Part shown: one piece after another, positions 21,674-31,745 of the stretch
How positions within the stretch are numbered: position 1 is the stretch's first letter
Layout of the letters: the number at the start of each line of letters is the position of its first letter
NCBI GenBank assembly: GCA_020796225.1
Contig: CM036753.1
Span: forward strand, 70,485,865 to 70,549,864
Direction: 5' to 3'
Source: Arion vulgaris
Lineage: Eukaryota; Mollusca; Gastropoda; Stylommatophora; Arionidae
Length of the DNA stretch: 64,000 nt
The notes under the pieces: model-generated
The model's database searches: none
What the model was told of the DNA's origin: nothing
Seen by the model: only the letters and a program-made list of their open reading frames with translations
Made by a program: the position numbers and the translations under genes

Positions 21674-22117
21674 CATAGATTCCCAAAATTTTTCGGCCCA
21701 CCGCCCACTTTGCACGACATAAACTTTGTAACGCCCCTCCCCATTATAACAGTTTGCGAACGTCCCTCCCCCTCATATATATATATATATATATACATTC
21801 TCTATTTTCACTTTGACATAGAAAATTGATATATATTTCTGTCATACATTGTCAAGTTTCAAATGATTACATATATGAAATAGAAAATTGATATAAAAAT
21901 GGGTCGTGCAAGACATGCATAAGATGAATTAAAATACAGAATTCAAATTTTAAATGATTATTCAATCGCAAAAATATTTATTATTAATTTCTTCTTTAAG
22001 GAGCCACCGGTCCCTAATCTGAACACACCCCAAATTCTTCTGAACCCACTATCCCCTCCCCTCCCTAGAACGCTTCAGCGCCCACAGGGGCGGTACTGCC
22101 CAATTGGCGAAACGCTG
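21674..22117. mobile_element. hAT-like non-autonomous element with 8-bp target duplication
   Basis: It is bounded by perfect ctctagat direct repeats (21,666-21,673 and 22,118-22,125), the 8-bp size expected for hAT transposases. The ends are catagattcccaaaatttt at the left and, on the opposite strand, cagcgtttcgccaattggg at the right, an imperfect inverted pair sharing the CA..G.TTC.C layout. The interior is AT-rich with a (TA)n run at 21,777-21,795 and C-rich segments near each end. No transposase is encoded. Confidence 0.7.
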
Positions 22118-22361
22118 CTCTAGATGAACAACTGATAAGAACATGTAGATCGTTTTCATTCTGATCACTTTATTCGTGACTTGCCGTTAAATGTCCGTAG
22201 CGTGTTGGCGTTTACATCATTTTCTCTGCTAATCTAAATTCAGATGTAGACCGTAAGGTTAGATAACGATTAAATGATCAACGTGCCCTGATTTAGCCGA
22301 AAAATAAATTCGGGTTTATAGTTGAAGGTGTCGTGCATTTGCAAATGGAGGATTTAATAGA

Positions 22362-22566
22362 GCCTTGCAAATAGAACCTTACAAATAGAACCTTGCAAAT
22401 AGAACCTTGCAAATAGAACCTTGCAAATAGAACCTTGCAAATAGAACCTTGCAAATAGAACCTTACAAATAGAACCTTGCAAATAGAACCTTGCAAATAG
22501 AACCTTGCAAATAGAACCTTGCAAATAGAACCTTACAAATAGAACCTTGCGAATAGAACCTTGAAA
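22362..22566. repeat. 14-bp minisatellite, about 15 copies
   Basis: Unit aaatagaaccttgc, with aaccttac variants at about 22,378, 22,462 and 22,532, 70-84 bp apart, hinting at five- or six-unit blocks. The array ends where the plus-strand reverse-transcriptase relic begins. Confidence 0.95.
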
Positions 22567-23084
22567 AATAGTAAAACAATTGGACTGACGATCAACACGA
22601 ACAAAACAAAGTAATAGAGACCAACAGACTCATTCAACATTCAAATAGAGAATATTGATTTAGAGATAGTAACAGAGTTTGAACTACTTAGGCAGTACTA
22701 TTTTATTAGTTAGAAACATTATGGACAAAATTAAACAAAGAATTAGAAGGTCAGTTGCAAACTACAACAGGCTTCACAATATCTGGAGATTTAACATTTA
22801 ACCTCTTCATTCTTCTGAACAGATATACCGGCTAGCAGTATTTGTTAAGATGACGCAAAGCCATTTTACTGGTTAATTCAGTATAAATTGCAATATAAGT
22901 GCGTCCGGGGGTGAAAACAAAAATTACTGACTGAAAGGATGAGGACATTGAGAGAACGCTGCGGGTATAAATAAAACACATGTGTCAGGATAACACATGT
23001 GTCAGGATAGTCCTACTATTTAAATATGAGACTTGGAAAACTGATAGAAAAATATAAAGTATGCTAAGAGGATTGGAAGGAAAA

Positions 23085-23213
23085 CGCCTTAGAAGACTAC
23101 TTGAGCATACCTGTGAAGATAAGAAAGTGCCTTAGAAGACTACTTGAGCATATCTGTGAAGATAAGAAAGCGCCTTAGAAAACTACTTGAGCATATCTGT
23201 GAAGATAAGATTA
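23085..23213. repeat. 43-bp triplication within the reverse-transcriptase relic
   Basis: Three copies of cgccttagaa(g/a)actacttgag plus catacctgtgaagataagaaag start at 23,085, 23,128 and 23,171. Because 43 is not a multiple of three, the triplication shifts the frame, so it arose in, or produced, a dead copy. Confidence 0.95.
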
Positions 23214-23310
23214 GTAATACCAGGCTTCAAGTACAAACTGGTCGAGAAAATATAAATAAAGAGATACAATAAAGAAGATGGTGATAGGTTGGACATGTCG
23301 TCCAGATGAG

Positions 23311-23410
23311 AAAAGAAATACGGACAAGACATGTAATACAGTGGGCACCGCAGGGACAGTAAAAGAAATACGGACAAGACATGTAATACAGTGGGCACCG
23401 CAGGGACAGT
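23311..23410. repeat. 50-bp duplication within the reverse-transcriptase relic
   Basis: Two exact copies of aaaagaaatacggacaagac followed by atgtaatacagtgggcaccg and cagggacagt start at 23,311 and 23,361. A third partial start (aaaagaaatgg) at 23,411 returns to the original coding sequence. The duplicated region corresponds to the part just after the W-x-GH block. Confidence 0.95.
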
Positions 23411-23455
23411 AAAAGAAATGGAGGCTTAGGGGCACATGGTTGCAAACTTTTAAAG

Positions 23456-23923
23456 CAGATCTCAAAGACATGTATAAGACTAGGTATGGTACAGCAGATC
23501 TCAAAGACATGTATAAGACTAGGTATGGTACAGCAGATCTCAAAGACATGTATAAGACTAGGTATGGTACAGCAGATCTCAAAGACATGTATAAGACTAG
23601 GTATGGTACAGCAGATCTCAAAGACATGTATAAGACTAGGTATGGTACAGCAGATCTCAAAGACATGTATAAGACTAGGTATGGTACAGCAGATCTCAAA
23701 GACATGTATAAGACTAGGTATGATACAGCAGATCTCAAAGACATGTATAAGACTAGGTATGGTACAGCAGATCTCAAAGACATGTATAAGACTAGGTATG
23801 GTACAGCAGATCTCAAAGACATGTATAAGACTAGGTATGGTACAGCAGATCTCAAAGACATGTATAAGACTAGGTATGGTACAGCAGATCTCAAAGACAT
23901 GTATAAGACTAGGTATGAGGTGG
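23456..23923. repeat. 39-bp in-frame minisatellite in the reverse-transcriptase C-terminus
   Basis: Twelve copies of a 39-bp unit encode ADLKDMYKTRYGT on the plus strand. The frame is continuous with GTWLQTFK before the array and with EVERDAQD after it, so the unit is a 13-codon piece of the element's C-terminus. Only one base (ggtacagc to gatacagc) varies among copies, near 23,722. Confidence 0.95.
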
Positions 23924-24039
23924 AGAGAGATGCACAAGACTGAACTGAGTGGAACATTTTTTTTTATCTCTGTCTTATGTGTCATTGGACGCGATCAGAG
24001 CTGATGATGGTGACAACAATAGTAAACAAATTTCATAAT

Positions 24040-24640
24040 GTGTCTGTCTAAGTAGATCTAGTAGGACAGCAATCTCTCGGTTTGTTCATAAAGTGTGTCT
24101 GTCTGAGTAGAGAGAACATCAATCTCTCGGTATGTTCATAAAGTGTGTCTGTCTGAATAGATAGAACAGCAATCTCTCGGTATGTTCATAAAGTGTGTCT
24201 GTCTGAATAGATAGGACAGCAATCTCTCGGTTTGTTCATAAAGTGTGTCTGTCTGAGTAGATAGGACAGCAATCTCTCGGTTTGTTCATAAAGTGTGTCT
24301 GTCTGAGTAGATAGAACAGCAATCTCTCGGTTTGTTCATAAAGTGTGTCTGTCTGAGTAGATAGGACAGCAATCTCTCGGTTTGTTCATAAAGTGTGTCT
24401 GTCTGAGTAGATAGAACAGCAATCTCTCGGTATGTTCATAAAGTGTGTCTGTCCGAGTAGATAGAACAGCAATCTCTCGGTTTGTTCATAAAGTGTGTCT
24501 GTTCGAGTAGATCTAGTAGAACAGCAATCTCTCGGTTTGTTCATAAAGTGTGTCTGTTCGAGTAGATAGAACAGCAATCTCTCGGTTTGTTCATAAAGTG
24601 TGTCTGTTCGAGTAGATAGACAGCAATCTCTCGGTTTGTT
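24040..24640. repeat. 50-bp minisatellite, 12 copies
   Basis: Units start cagcaatctctcggtttgtt and include cataaagtgtgtctgtctga. Variants are tttg/tatg, gtctg/gttcg and an extra ctagta in the first and tenth units. The array lies just past the 3' end of the reverse-transcriptase relic. Confidence 0.96.
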
Positions 24641-24666
24641 CTGTTTTGTTATCATTCGGTCAAGAA

Positions 24667-25046
24667 CAGCGTTTCCCAAACTGTGGTCTGCGGACCTCCG
24701 GGGCCCGGTACTCCTCAAGCGCTTGAAGAAATATTATGATCTTTGACATTTGAAAAACAGACAAAATCAATTTATTAAACATGTATAAAAAACAGTGGGA
24801 AACTAGTTCCGCTGCGAAATCAAAGGACCTGGACCAGACCGGAGTCTAAATGTCTGACAGGACAACATGAAAGATCATGTGAAGTTTCCCACAGTCAGAG
24901 AAATTGGAGTCAGCTTGATTGTTGGTGTAGTGTAATAATAACTCCTTTGCTAGAAGATGTCATTCGAGCATATAGAAATTTTGGGGATTCGGCAGCAAAA
25001 TGGATTTAAAAGGGTTCCACGGTAATGCAAAGTTTGGGAATCACTG
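24667..25046. mobile_element. hAT-like MITE, 380 bp, with 8-bp target duplication
   Basis: The left end is cagcgtttcccaaactgtgg; the right end read on the other strand is cagtgattcccaaactttgc, with 15 of 20 bases the same. Flanks gtcaagaa (24,659-24,666) and gtttagaa (25,047-25,054) agree at 6 of 8 positions, as expected for an old hAT insertion. No transposase frame is present. Confidence 0.88.
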
Positions 25047-25065
25047 GTTTAGAACAACCCTTTGT

Positions 25066-25532
25066 AAATTACTATTTGTAATATGTATATTGTATGAGTT
25101 GGTACGGATTGTAAATTACTATTTGTAATATGTATATTGTATGAGTTGGGACGGATTGTAAATTACTATTTATAATATGTATATGGTATGAGTTGGTACG
25201 GATTGTAAATTACTATTTGTAATATGTATATTGTATGAGTTGGGACGGATTGTAAATTACTATTTGTAATATATATATGGTATGAGTTGGTACGGATTGT
25301 AAATTACTATTTGTAATATGTATATTGTATGAGTTGGGACGGATTGTAAATTACTATTTATAATATGTATATGGTATGAGTTGGTACGGATTGTAAATTA
25401 CTATTTGTAATATGTATATTGTATGAGTTGGGACGGATTGTAAATTACTATTTGTAATATATATATGGTATGAGTTGGTACGGATTGTAAATTACTATTT
25501 GTAATATGTATATGGTATGAGTTGGGACGGAT
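25066..25532. repeat. 47-bp minisatellite in perfect 94-bp dimers
   Basis: About ten units contain gtaaattactatttgtaata. They alternate strictly between ttggtacgg and ttgggacgg from first to last, with tattgtatgag and tatggtatgag variation partly in step. The array starts 20 bp after the hAT element's right end. Confidence 0.96.
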
Positions 25533-25544
25533 TAACGAAATGCA

Positions 25545-25705
25545 TAAACGTTCGCCAGTCGACTCGGACACAATAGGGTTGTGGGTTCAACCCCACACGT
25601 GAGGAAAGGAATTGGTCCTCCTACCTCCGCACACTAGGGCCTAAAAAAGTGAAGTAACAGGCAGGTCATACCCCAAGGTCTCAGTAGGCTATGTGACATT
25701 TTATT
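25545..25705 (+). mobile_element. tRNA-derived SINE fragment
   Basis: The block ttgtgggttcaaccccacac near 25,578 is an excellent polymerase III B box with a T-arm-like stem. It is preceded by cgccagtcgactcgg, a weak A box. A body without other copies in this window follows. It is not a foldable tRNA. Confidence 0.5.
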
Positions 25706-25739
25706 TATTGATATGATTTGAGACAAAGAAAAAAATAGC

Positions 25740-26440
25740 AAGTTCTGTTGTAGATTACAGCGTTTAAGTTAAGATATGGACAAAACAAAAATAATGGCAT
25801 TCGCTACAGAGGACAGAACTACCAATATCTCCGTAAACGATCATCAATTAAAACAAGTTAGAAGCTTTACGTATCTGCTGAGCATTTTATTTCAGCAAAT
25901 TAAAGAATAATTAATGCAATCCAATACAATGAATAAAGCAAATCAAATCATAGAACAAGTGGTATCAATTTTGAAATCTGAGCATGCCACCATGAATACT
26001 AAAGCAGCATTGTACAACACGCTATCAGTGTCTATCCTGGACTATGTCAACAATTGACACCACAAAAAAACTAGTCACGACAGAGATAAAATGTCAACGT
26101 CGAGTGCTGGAAGTATCAACAAAAAGACCGGTTTATGACTGATGGCATTACGTAAAAAGCGCGTACAACATCAATACTACATTTCAATAAGAAATAACAA
26201 ATTAAATGGTTCGGCCATATAACCAAATTACCAAGTCTCAATGAGATATGCTTTTTGTATACAGTGGAAGCAAGGCAAAAGGTCACCCATGCAAAAGTGG
26301 GAGCACATAAATAACGGAGGCAGCAAAAGACACTACGTACAAAGTGCACACCAAAGCCCGTTCAAGAAAACTCTTCTTGAAAACAATATTGCTTGCGTCT
26401 CCCTAAGAAATTTGGAGATTTTGCTTTGTATCGATTTATG
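25740..26440 (+). pseudogene. Reverse transcriptase palm-end to C-terminus relic
   Basis: The plus strand reads DMDKTKIMAFATEDRTTNIS, then LKQVRSFTYL (the F-x-Y-L strand after the palm), NKANQIIEQVVSILKSEHAT and NTKAALYNTLSVSILDYV, where elements usually have K-x-x-L-Y-x-x-x-L-x-x-x-L-x-Y-G. The W-x-GH block follows as KWFGHITKLPSLNE near 26,200. Stop codons interrupt it and the catalytic palm is missing. It is a dead non-LTR fragment. Confidence 0.82.
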
Positions 26441-26599
26441 ATTGAGGTTTGAAAACGGCAGCCGCTTATATAAATCGTCAAGAATAAGAATACTTGTATG
26501 AGCAATCAGTTATAATGTCAGTGTTGTGTCACTTTGACCAGTCTGCGCGGCTGATTGGAAAAACTATCACGGACATGGATACACGGTAACTGTGCTGGG

Positions 26600-26862
26600 G
26601 CTTGATCTCTAACCATCCTATAAGTGTAGTCAGGTCCGGGTTCAAGTCCCGCAGTGGGCGTGGAATTTTCCCGACCGCGACGGCTCTCAGGTCGACCCAG
26701 CCTTAACTGGGTACCAGACATGCTCTGGGAAAGTAAAGACGGCCGACGTGATGCTGACCACATCATCCATCGTGTGCCGAAAGTCAATGAAAAATACAGG
26801 CCTAACACTGTATTGTCCTATATACCACGAGGTATGAAAGGGTTCCATTACTTTTACTTTTA
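26600..26862 (+). mobile_element. SINE family A, copy 1
   Basis: The B-box-like gtccgggttcaagtcccgca near 26,634 is followed by the family body: ccgaccgcgacggctctcag, tgggtaccagacatgctctg, gccgacgtgatgctgacc and accacgaggtatgaaagggt. The body is nearly identical to 51,633-51,909 and related to 63,209-63,487. The A-box half is diverged. Its 3' end is the point where the 29-bp array begins. Confidence 0.85.
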
Positions 26863-26865
26863 TAA

Positions 26866-27268
26866 GTGTAGTCCCTATAAAGTGTCTCGTATAAGTGTAG
26901 TCCCTATAAAATGTCTCGTATAAGCGTAGTCTCTATACAATGTCTCGTATAAGCGTAGTCCCTATAAAATGTCTCGTATAAGCGTAGTCCCTATAAAGTG
27001 TCTCGTATAAGCGTAGTCCCTATAAAGTGTCTCGTATAAGCGTAGTCCCTATAAAATGTCTCGTATAAGCGTAGTCCCTATAAAAGTGTTTCGTATAAGC
27101 GTAGTCCCTATAAAGTGTCTCGTATAAGCGTAGTCCCTATACAATGTCTCGTATAAGCGTAGTCCCTATAAAGTGTCTCGTATAAGCGTAGTCCCTATAA
27201 AGTGTCTTGTATAAGCGTAGTACCTATAAAGTGTCTCGTATAAGCGTAGTCCCTATAAAATGTCCCCT
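26866..27268. repeat. 29-bp minisatellite, about 14 copies
   Basis: Unit gtataagcgtagtccctata plus aagtgtctc, with aaaatgtctc and acaatgtctc variants. It directly continues the 3' end of SINE A (tacttttataagtgtagtcc). The tataagtgtagtc motif also occurs inside that SINE's head near 26,618. Confidence 0.96.
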
Positions 27269-27743
27269 CTTCAATTAAATGTCAAAATGTGCATATCAGA
27301 ACTTCAACCACTATTGCATCTCACGAGTAACTTTCTATTTCGATACCTACTCACTTGCCTAGACTGCAGCCTATTTCCATGGTCATCATGATGACGGTAG
27401 ATTGATAAATGTCAATGTTGAGTTACTGGTTGTGACGTTGAATTGACACCCTACTCACTGAGCTTATGTTCCTTGTTGTTCACTTAATCCGACGCAAGTT
27501 CGAACACTCGTTAGTGAGTTATTTTAATTTCACAGGTAGGATTTGTTTAAGCTAATTTGCACACTGCGTGACGACAATTAGGGCAAGCGACCTTTAATTA
27601 AAATTCTATAATAGACTCCCCAACTACATTAAAATACACGAAATTGTTCCTATTAAACAAACAAATGCTTTTACAATAGGACAAATGGTATCTATTGTGT
27701 AAATGCTGGCATTGTGCTCAAGAGAATAAAAATCAGACACATG

Positions 27744-27777
<34 letters not shown>

Positions 27778-27984
27778 GGACCGTCTTCCCTGCGCTTCGT
27801 GGTATAACTCATGGAAAGTCCATTATCTTTCTCCCCCAGGAAAATCTAAGCGGCAATGTACGAAAGCTTTAACATCGACGAAGATTCACTAAGCAACTTT
27901 TAAGAATGGCTATAATATGCATGAAGTTTTTATTGTTATTAACTGGTTTGTCCGAACAGTGACTTTACAGCCTATCCTTATTGA
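27269..27984. other. Unassigned stretch with a TTGA microsatellite
   Basis: (TTGA)n occurs at about 27,743-27,775. The 62-codon minus frame at 27,624-27,812 is partly this microsatellite (repeated NQSI). No gene or known element is recognised. Confidence 0.45.
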
Positions 27985-29860
27985 TTTTACGCTGGGAAGA
28001 GTTTTCTTTGATGTGCTCAGTGTGACGTGATCTACTATTTATCGTTTGTCTACTATAGGATTTTTACGCTGGGAAGAGTTTTCTTTGATGTGCTCAGTAT
28101 GACGTGATCTACTATTTATCGTTTGTCTACTATAGGATTTTTACGTTGGGAAGAGTTTTCTTTGATGTGCTCAGTGTGACGTGATCTACTATTTATCGTT
28201 TGTCTACTATAGGATTACAAATTTGATTTCATCTACAGTGTGACGTGATCTACTATTTATCGTTTGTCTACTATAGGATTACAAATTTGATTTCATCTAC
28301 AATGTGACGTGATCTACTATTTATCGTTTGTCTACTATAGGATTACAAATTTGATTTCATCTACAGTGTGACGTGATCTACTATTTATCGTTTGTCTACT
28401 ATAGGACTACAAATTTGATTTCATCTACAGTGTGACGTGATCTACTATTTATCGTTTGTCTACTATAGGATTTTTACGCTGGGAAGAGTTTTCTTTGATG
28501 TATGACGTGATCTACTATTTATCGTTTGTCTACTATAGGATGTTTACGTTGGGAAGAGTTTTCTTTGATGTGCTCAGTGTGACGTGATCTACTATTTATC
28601 GTTTGTCTACTATAGGATTACAAATTTGATTTCATCTACAGTGTGACGTGATCTACTATTTATCGTTTGTCTACTATAGGATTACAAATTTGATTTCATC
28701 TACAGTGTGACGTGATCTACTATTTATCGTTTGTCTACTATAGGATTACAAATTTGATTTCATCTACAGTGTGACGTGATCTACTATTTATCGTTTGTCT
28801 ACTATAGGACTACAAATTTGATTTCATCTACAGTGTGACGTGATCTACTATTTATCATTTGTCTACTATAGGATTACAAATTTGATTTCATCTACAGTGT
28901 GACGTGATCTACTATTTATCGTTTGTCTACTATAGGATTACAAATTTGATTTTCTATCAGTGTGACGTGATCTACTATTTATCGTTTGTCTACTATAGGA
29001 CTACAAATTTGATTTCATCTACAGTGTGACGTGATCTACTATTTATCGTTTGTCTACTATAGGATTACAAATTTGATTTCATCTACAGTGTGACGTGATC
29101 TACTATTTATCGTTTGTCTACTATAGGATTACAAATTTGATTTCATCTACAGTGTGACGTGATCTACTATTTATCGTTTGTCTACTATAGGATTACAAAT
29201 TTGATTTCATCTACAGTGTGACGTGATCTACTATTTATCGTTTGTCTACTATAGGATTACAAATTTGATTTCATCTACAGTGTGAGGTGATCTACTATTT
29301 ATCGTTTGTCTACTATAGGATTACAAATTTGATTTCATCTACAGTGTGACGTGATCTACTATTTATCGTTTGTCTACTATAGGACTACAAATTTGATTTC
29401 ATCTACAGTGTGACGTGATCTACTATTTATCGTTTGTCTACTATAGGATTACAAATTTGATTTCATCTACAGTGTGACGTGATCTACTATTTATCGTTTG
29501 TCTACTATAGGATTACAAATTTGATTTCATCTACAGTGTGACGTGATCTACTATTTATCGTTTGTCTACTATAGGATTACAAATTTGATTTCATCTACAG
29601 TGTGAGGTGATCTACTATTTATCGTTTGTCTACTATAGGATTACAAATTTAATTTCATCTACAGTGTGAGGTGATCTACTATTTATCGTTTGTCTACTAT
29701 AGGATTACAAATTTGATTTCATCTACAGTGTGACGTGATCTACTATTTATCGTTTGTCTACTATAGGACTACAAATTTGATTTCATCTACAGTGTGACGT
29801 GATCTACTATTGATCGTTTGTCTACTATAGGACTACAAATTTGATTTCATCTACAGTGTA
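27985..29860. repeat. Mosaic minisatellite of 64- and 76-bp units
   Basis: All units share gtgacgtgatctactattta and tcgtttgtctactatagga. This core is joined either to ttacaaatttgatttcatct (most copies) or to tttttacgctgggaagagtt plus ttctttgatgtgctcag (first three copies and again near 28,465-28,580). About 29 copies are present. Interspersion of the two unit types shows that exchange or re-amplification occurred after both existed. Confidence 0.96.
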
Positions 29861-29876
29861 ATCAAGGATCCATAGA

Positions 29877-29940
29877 AAAGTATTACAATTGATCTACGCG
29901 GGAAACGAACCGAATACCTTTGATGCGAGAGGCGAGCACC
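29877..29940 (-). mobile_element. tRNA-like SINE head, family I, copy 1
   Basis: The minus strand reads ggtgctcgcctctcgcatca and ggtattcggttcgtttcccg, with ggttcgtttcc fitting the B box. The same head recurs at 37,150-37,205 on the minus strand. Only the head is clear. The rest of the body was not defined. Confidence 0.5.
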
Positions 29941-30009
29941 GTACCTCAACACCACAAAAACCCCACCTCGTTAACTCTTTTCATACCTTGTCTCTCCCGT
30001 CTACCACAG

Positions 30010-30240
30010 AGAGCCACACAGAAAAGGTATAATGAGTACAAAGCAAGAGAAAGACCACGCACAATATGGAGCGACGGCATCAAGAACAGTCATACACAAA
30101 TGAATATCAGCTTACAATTTGCCTTAAAACAAACACACACAAGATCATTACGCCCCTTCCAACACTTCTATAAAGAAGTAAATGATGGAAGAGAAGGAGG
30201 AGGTCTCGTACTTAGATCCGCATACATCTTCATTGGGAAA
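30010..30240 (+). pseudogene. Reverse transcriptase extreme C-terminus
   Basis: An open plus-strand frame reads ARERPRTIWSDGIKNSH, corresponding to the G-R-P-x-x-x-W-x-D-x-I motif at the end of non-LTR polymerases. A short non-conserved tail with EGGG follows. Nothing upstream of the motif is recognisable. This call is weaker than most here because it rests on a single motif. Confidence 0.5.
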
Positions 30241-30359
30241 CCATCTTTAGGTCGTGTACTCCTGATTTACTATACATAGTACGCGATTAATTCCAAGGGG
30301 ACACTGCCTCTTTTGTTAGTCCTCTGTATAAAATTATAATTCGTATAGTTTACTTCTAA

Positions 30360-30652
30360 AGAAAGAGAACCAAGAACTGCTTGCACACTGCCAGTAAGAG
30401 GAATATGATCATCATCATCTGAAAAAAGACACTGGAGTTGCATCGAAAATGTGATACGCATGAAGGCTCTGTCACAAAAACTGCACTCAGATGGATACCA
30501 GAGGGTAGACGAGAACTTTGAAGAAATAAAACCACTTGAACGAGAACAGTAGAACATGAAATAAAAGAAATGAATCACAGCTTAAACACAATACGGAGAA
30601 CGGCCAAAAACATAGAAGAATTGTGTGCATTTGTTGCTGCCCTCACATGCTA
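30360..30652 (+). pseudogene. Reverse transcriptase C-terminus, family K copy 1
   Basis: Plus-strand sequence reads KDTGVASK-like remains of the W-x-GH block, TALRWIPEGRRE-like sequence (frame-shifted), then RTVEHEIKEMNHSLNTIRRT and EELCAFVAALTC followed by a stop. The last part matches 51,440-51,575 (RTVEHELKEMSHS...EELRDSV). Both copies end at cacatgctag followed by GA repeats, which looks like the element's natural 3' end. Confidence 0.78.
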
Positions 30653-30755
30653 GAGAGAGAGAGAGATAGATAGATATAGAGACAGAGAGAGAGAGAGAGA
30701 GAAAGAAAGATAGAGAGAGAGAGAAATATAGAGAGAGAGAGAAAAGAGAGAATGA
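30653..30755. repeat. GA-rich microsatellite
   Basis: (GA)n with gata and gaaa variants directly follows the reverse-transcriptase tail. A shorter gagagag run also follows the related copy near 51,570, so it may derive from the element's 3' tail. Confidence 0.9.
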
Positions 30756-31292
30756 CCATGTAAAATGTCCGTGGCGGGAATAAAGAAATTATGGTTACAT
30801 TTATAACGGTCGATCATATTTATAGAGTTAAAATAATTTTAAAAATAAAAGATCATTGAAAGATAATAAAATATATCATTCTGTTTCCGACAGCGTAGCA
30901 AACTTTAGCAAAACAATTCATTATTCTTCATAACGTAATTCTGTCATTATTTCAGATTGGAACATTTATCACCCTGCAATATGCTGATTTATTGATGCAT
31001 TTATTTTACTATTTATCCATCATCTTTCACTGTTTTGCATTTCTGTGCGATAAATGCAAATTGTTGCCATAGCTACGATTAGTATCCCTATTACGACAAA
31101 TGAATTGTTAAACAACTTTCGTTGCGTGTTTCATCATTTTGGTGATTACATTGAGCAATTTTATCTTCATTTTCCAGATGTTACTTTAATACATTGCATT
31201 TCTATACTCAAAATCTCACTTTTCTTTTTTGTCAAAGTTCGATCTCGCATATAGAGAACGAGATAGTTGACTGGATGTTACTCTTGGCTTTC
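30756..31292. other. AT-rich unassigned stretch
   Basis: AT-rich and without recognised motif or repeat. Short hydrophobic open frames only. Confidence 0.4.
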
Positions 31293-31533
31293 GGGGTCTC
31301 TATAGCCAAGTGGTTAAGACTGTCGATTCTGAAGGTTGTGAGTTCGAATCCGGACCTAGTCACATGTGCAAGTTTTTAATGAGATTCATATGATTGTTGC
31401 TGGAGCTACGGAGTTCATGCTTTGTGCAATACTCTCGGCAGGTGGCTTGACATTTCTGCCGACAGAAAAAGGAGCCATAATGGGAAAACCCGGTGCAAGA
31501 AGTCAATGCTTTAGATCCTTTAGAGTTAAGACC
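31293..31533 (+). mobile_element. SINE family B, copy 3 (best head)
   Basis: The head contains tatagccaagtggttaagac (A box) and ggttgtgagttcgaatccgg (B box), about 33 bp apart, as in tRNA genes. The family body follows (gagctacggagttcatgctt, tgggaaaacccggtgcaa). The head resembles a tRNA with the variable arm missing. The acceptor stem does not close, so it is read as a SINE. A 16-bp array begins at its 3' end. Confidence 0.82.
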
Positions 31534-31543
31534 TTTGTGATAA

Positions 31544-31654
31544 ATATTTCTTGTGGCAAATATTTCTTGTGGCAAGTATTTCTTGTGGCAAATATTTCTT
31601 GTGGCAAGTATTTCTTGTGGCAAGTATTTCTTGTGGCAAGTATTTCTTGTTGCA
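31544..31654. repeat. 16-bp minisatellite, about 7 copies
   Basis: Unit aagtatttcttgtggc with aaatatttc variants in the first and third copies. It begins directly at the end of SINE B. Confidence 0.93.
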
Positions 31655-31745
31655 AATGTTCGTGATTTCTAGAATCTTTACCTTCGTTAACACTGAGAGT
31701 GGTATAAGATATTGGACATGAAGGCAGAAAAATTGGTTACAAAAT

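Larger units (their letters stand above)
22567..23965 (+). pseudogene. Reverse transcriptase relic carrying three internal tandem arrays
   Basis: The plus strand reads GLTINTNKTK-like sequence at about 22,580 (end of the palm), an FELLRQYYFIS-like block, and IKQRIRRSVANYNRLHNIWR (thumb, about 22,735-22,790). About 200 bp of foreign sequence follows, then KYETWKTDRKI, GLEGKRLRRLLEHTCEDK, a decayed RWRWIGHV block near 23,285 and GTWLQTFKADLKDM. It ends with the EVERDAQD tail. Each local duplication lies inside the coding sequence: 43 bp x3, 50 bp x2 and 39 bp x12. Stops and frameshifts make it non-functional. The closest family type is RTE/Jockey-like. Confidence 0.85.

Noticed and set aside
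23211..23985. Overlapping 240-250-codon frames on the minus strand and a 167-codon plus frame
   Set aside because: They come from the 39-bp array. Only the plus frame (ADLKDMYKTRYGT) matches flanking reverse-transcriptase sequence; the minus frames are antisense shadows.
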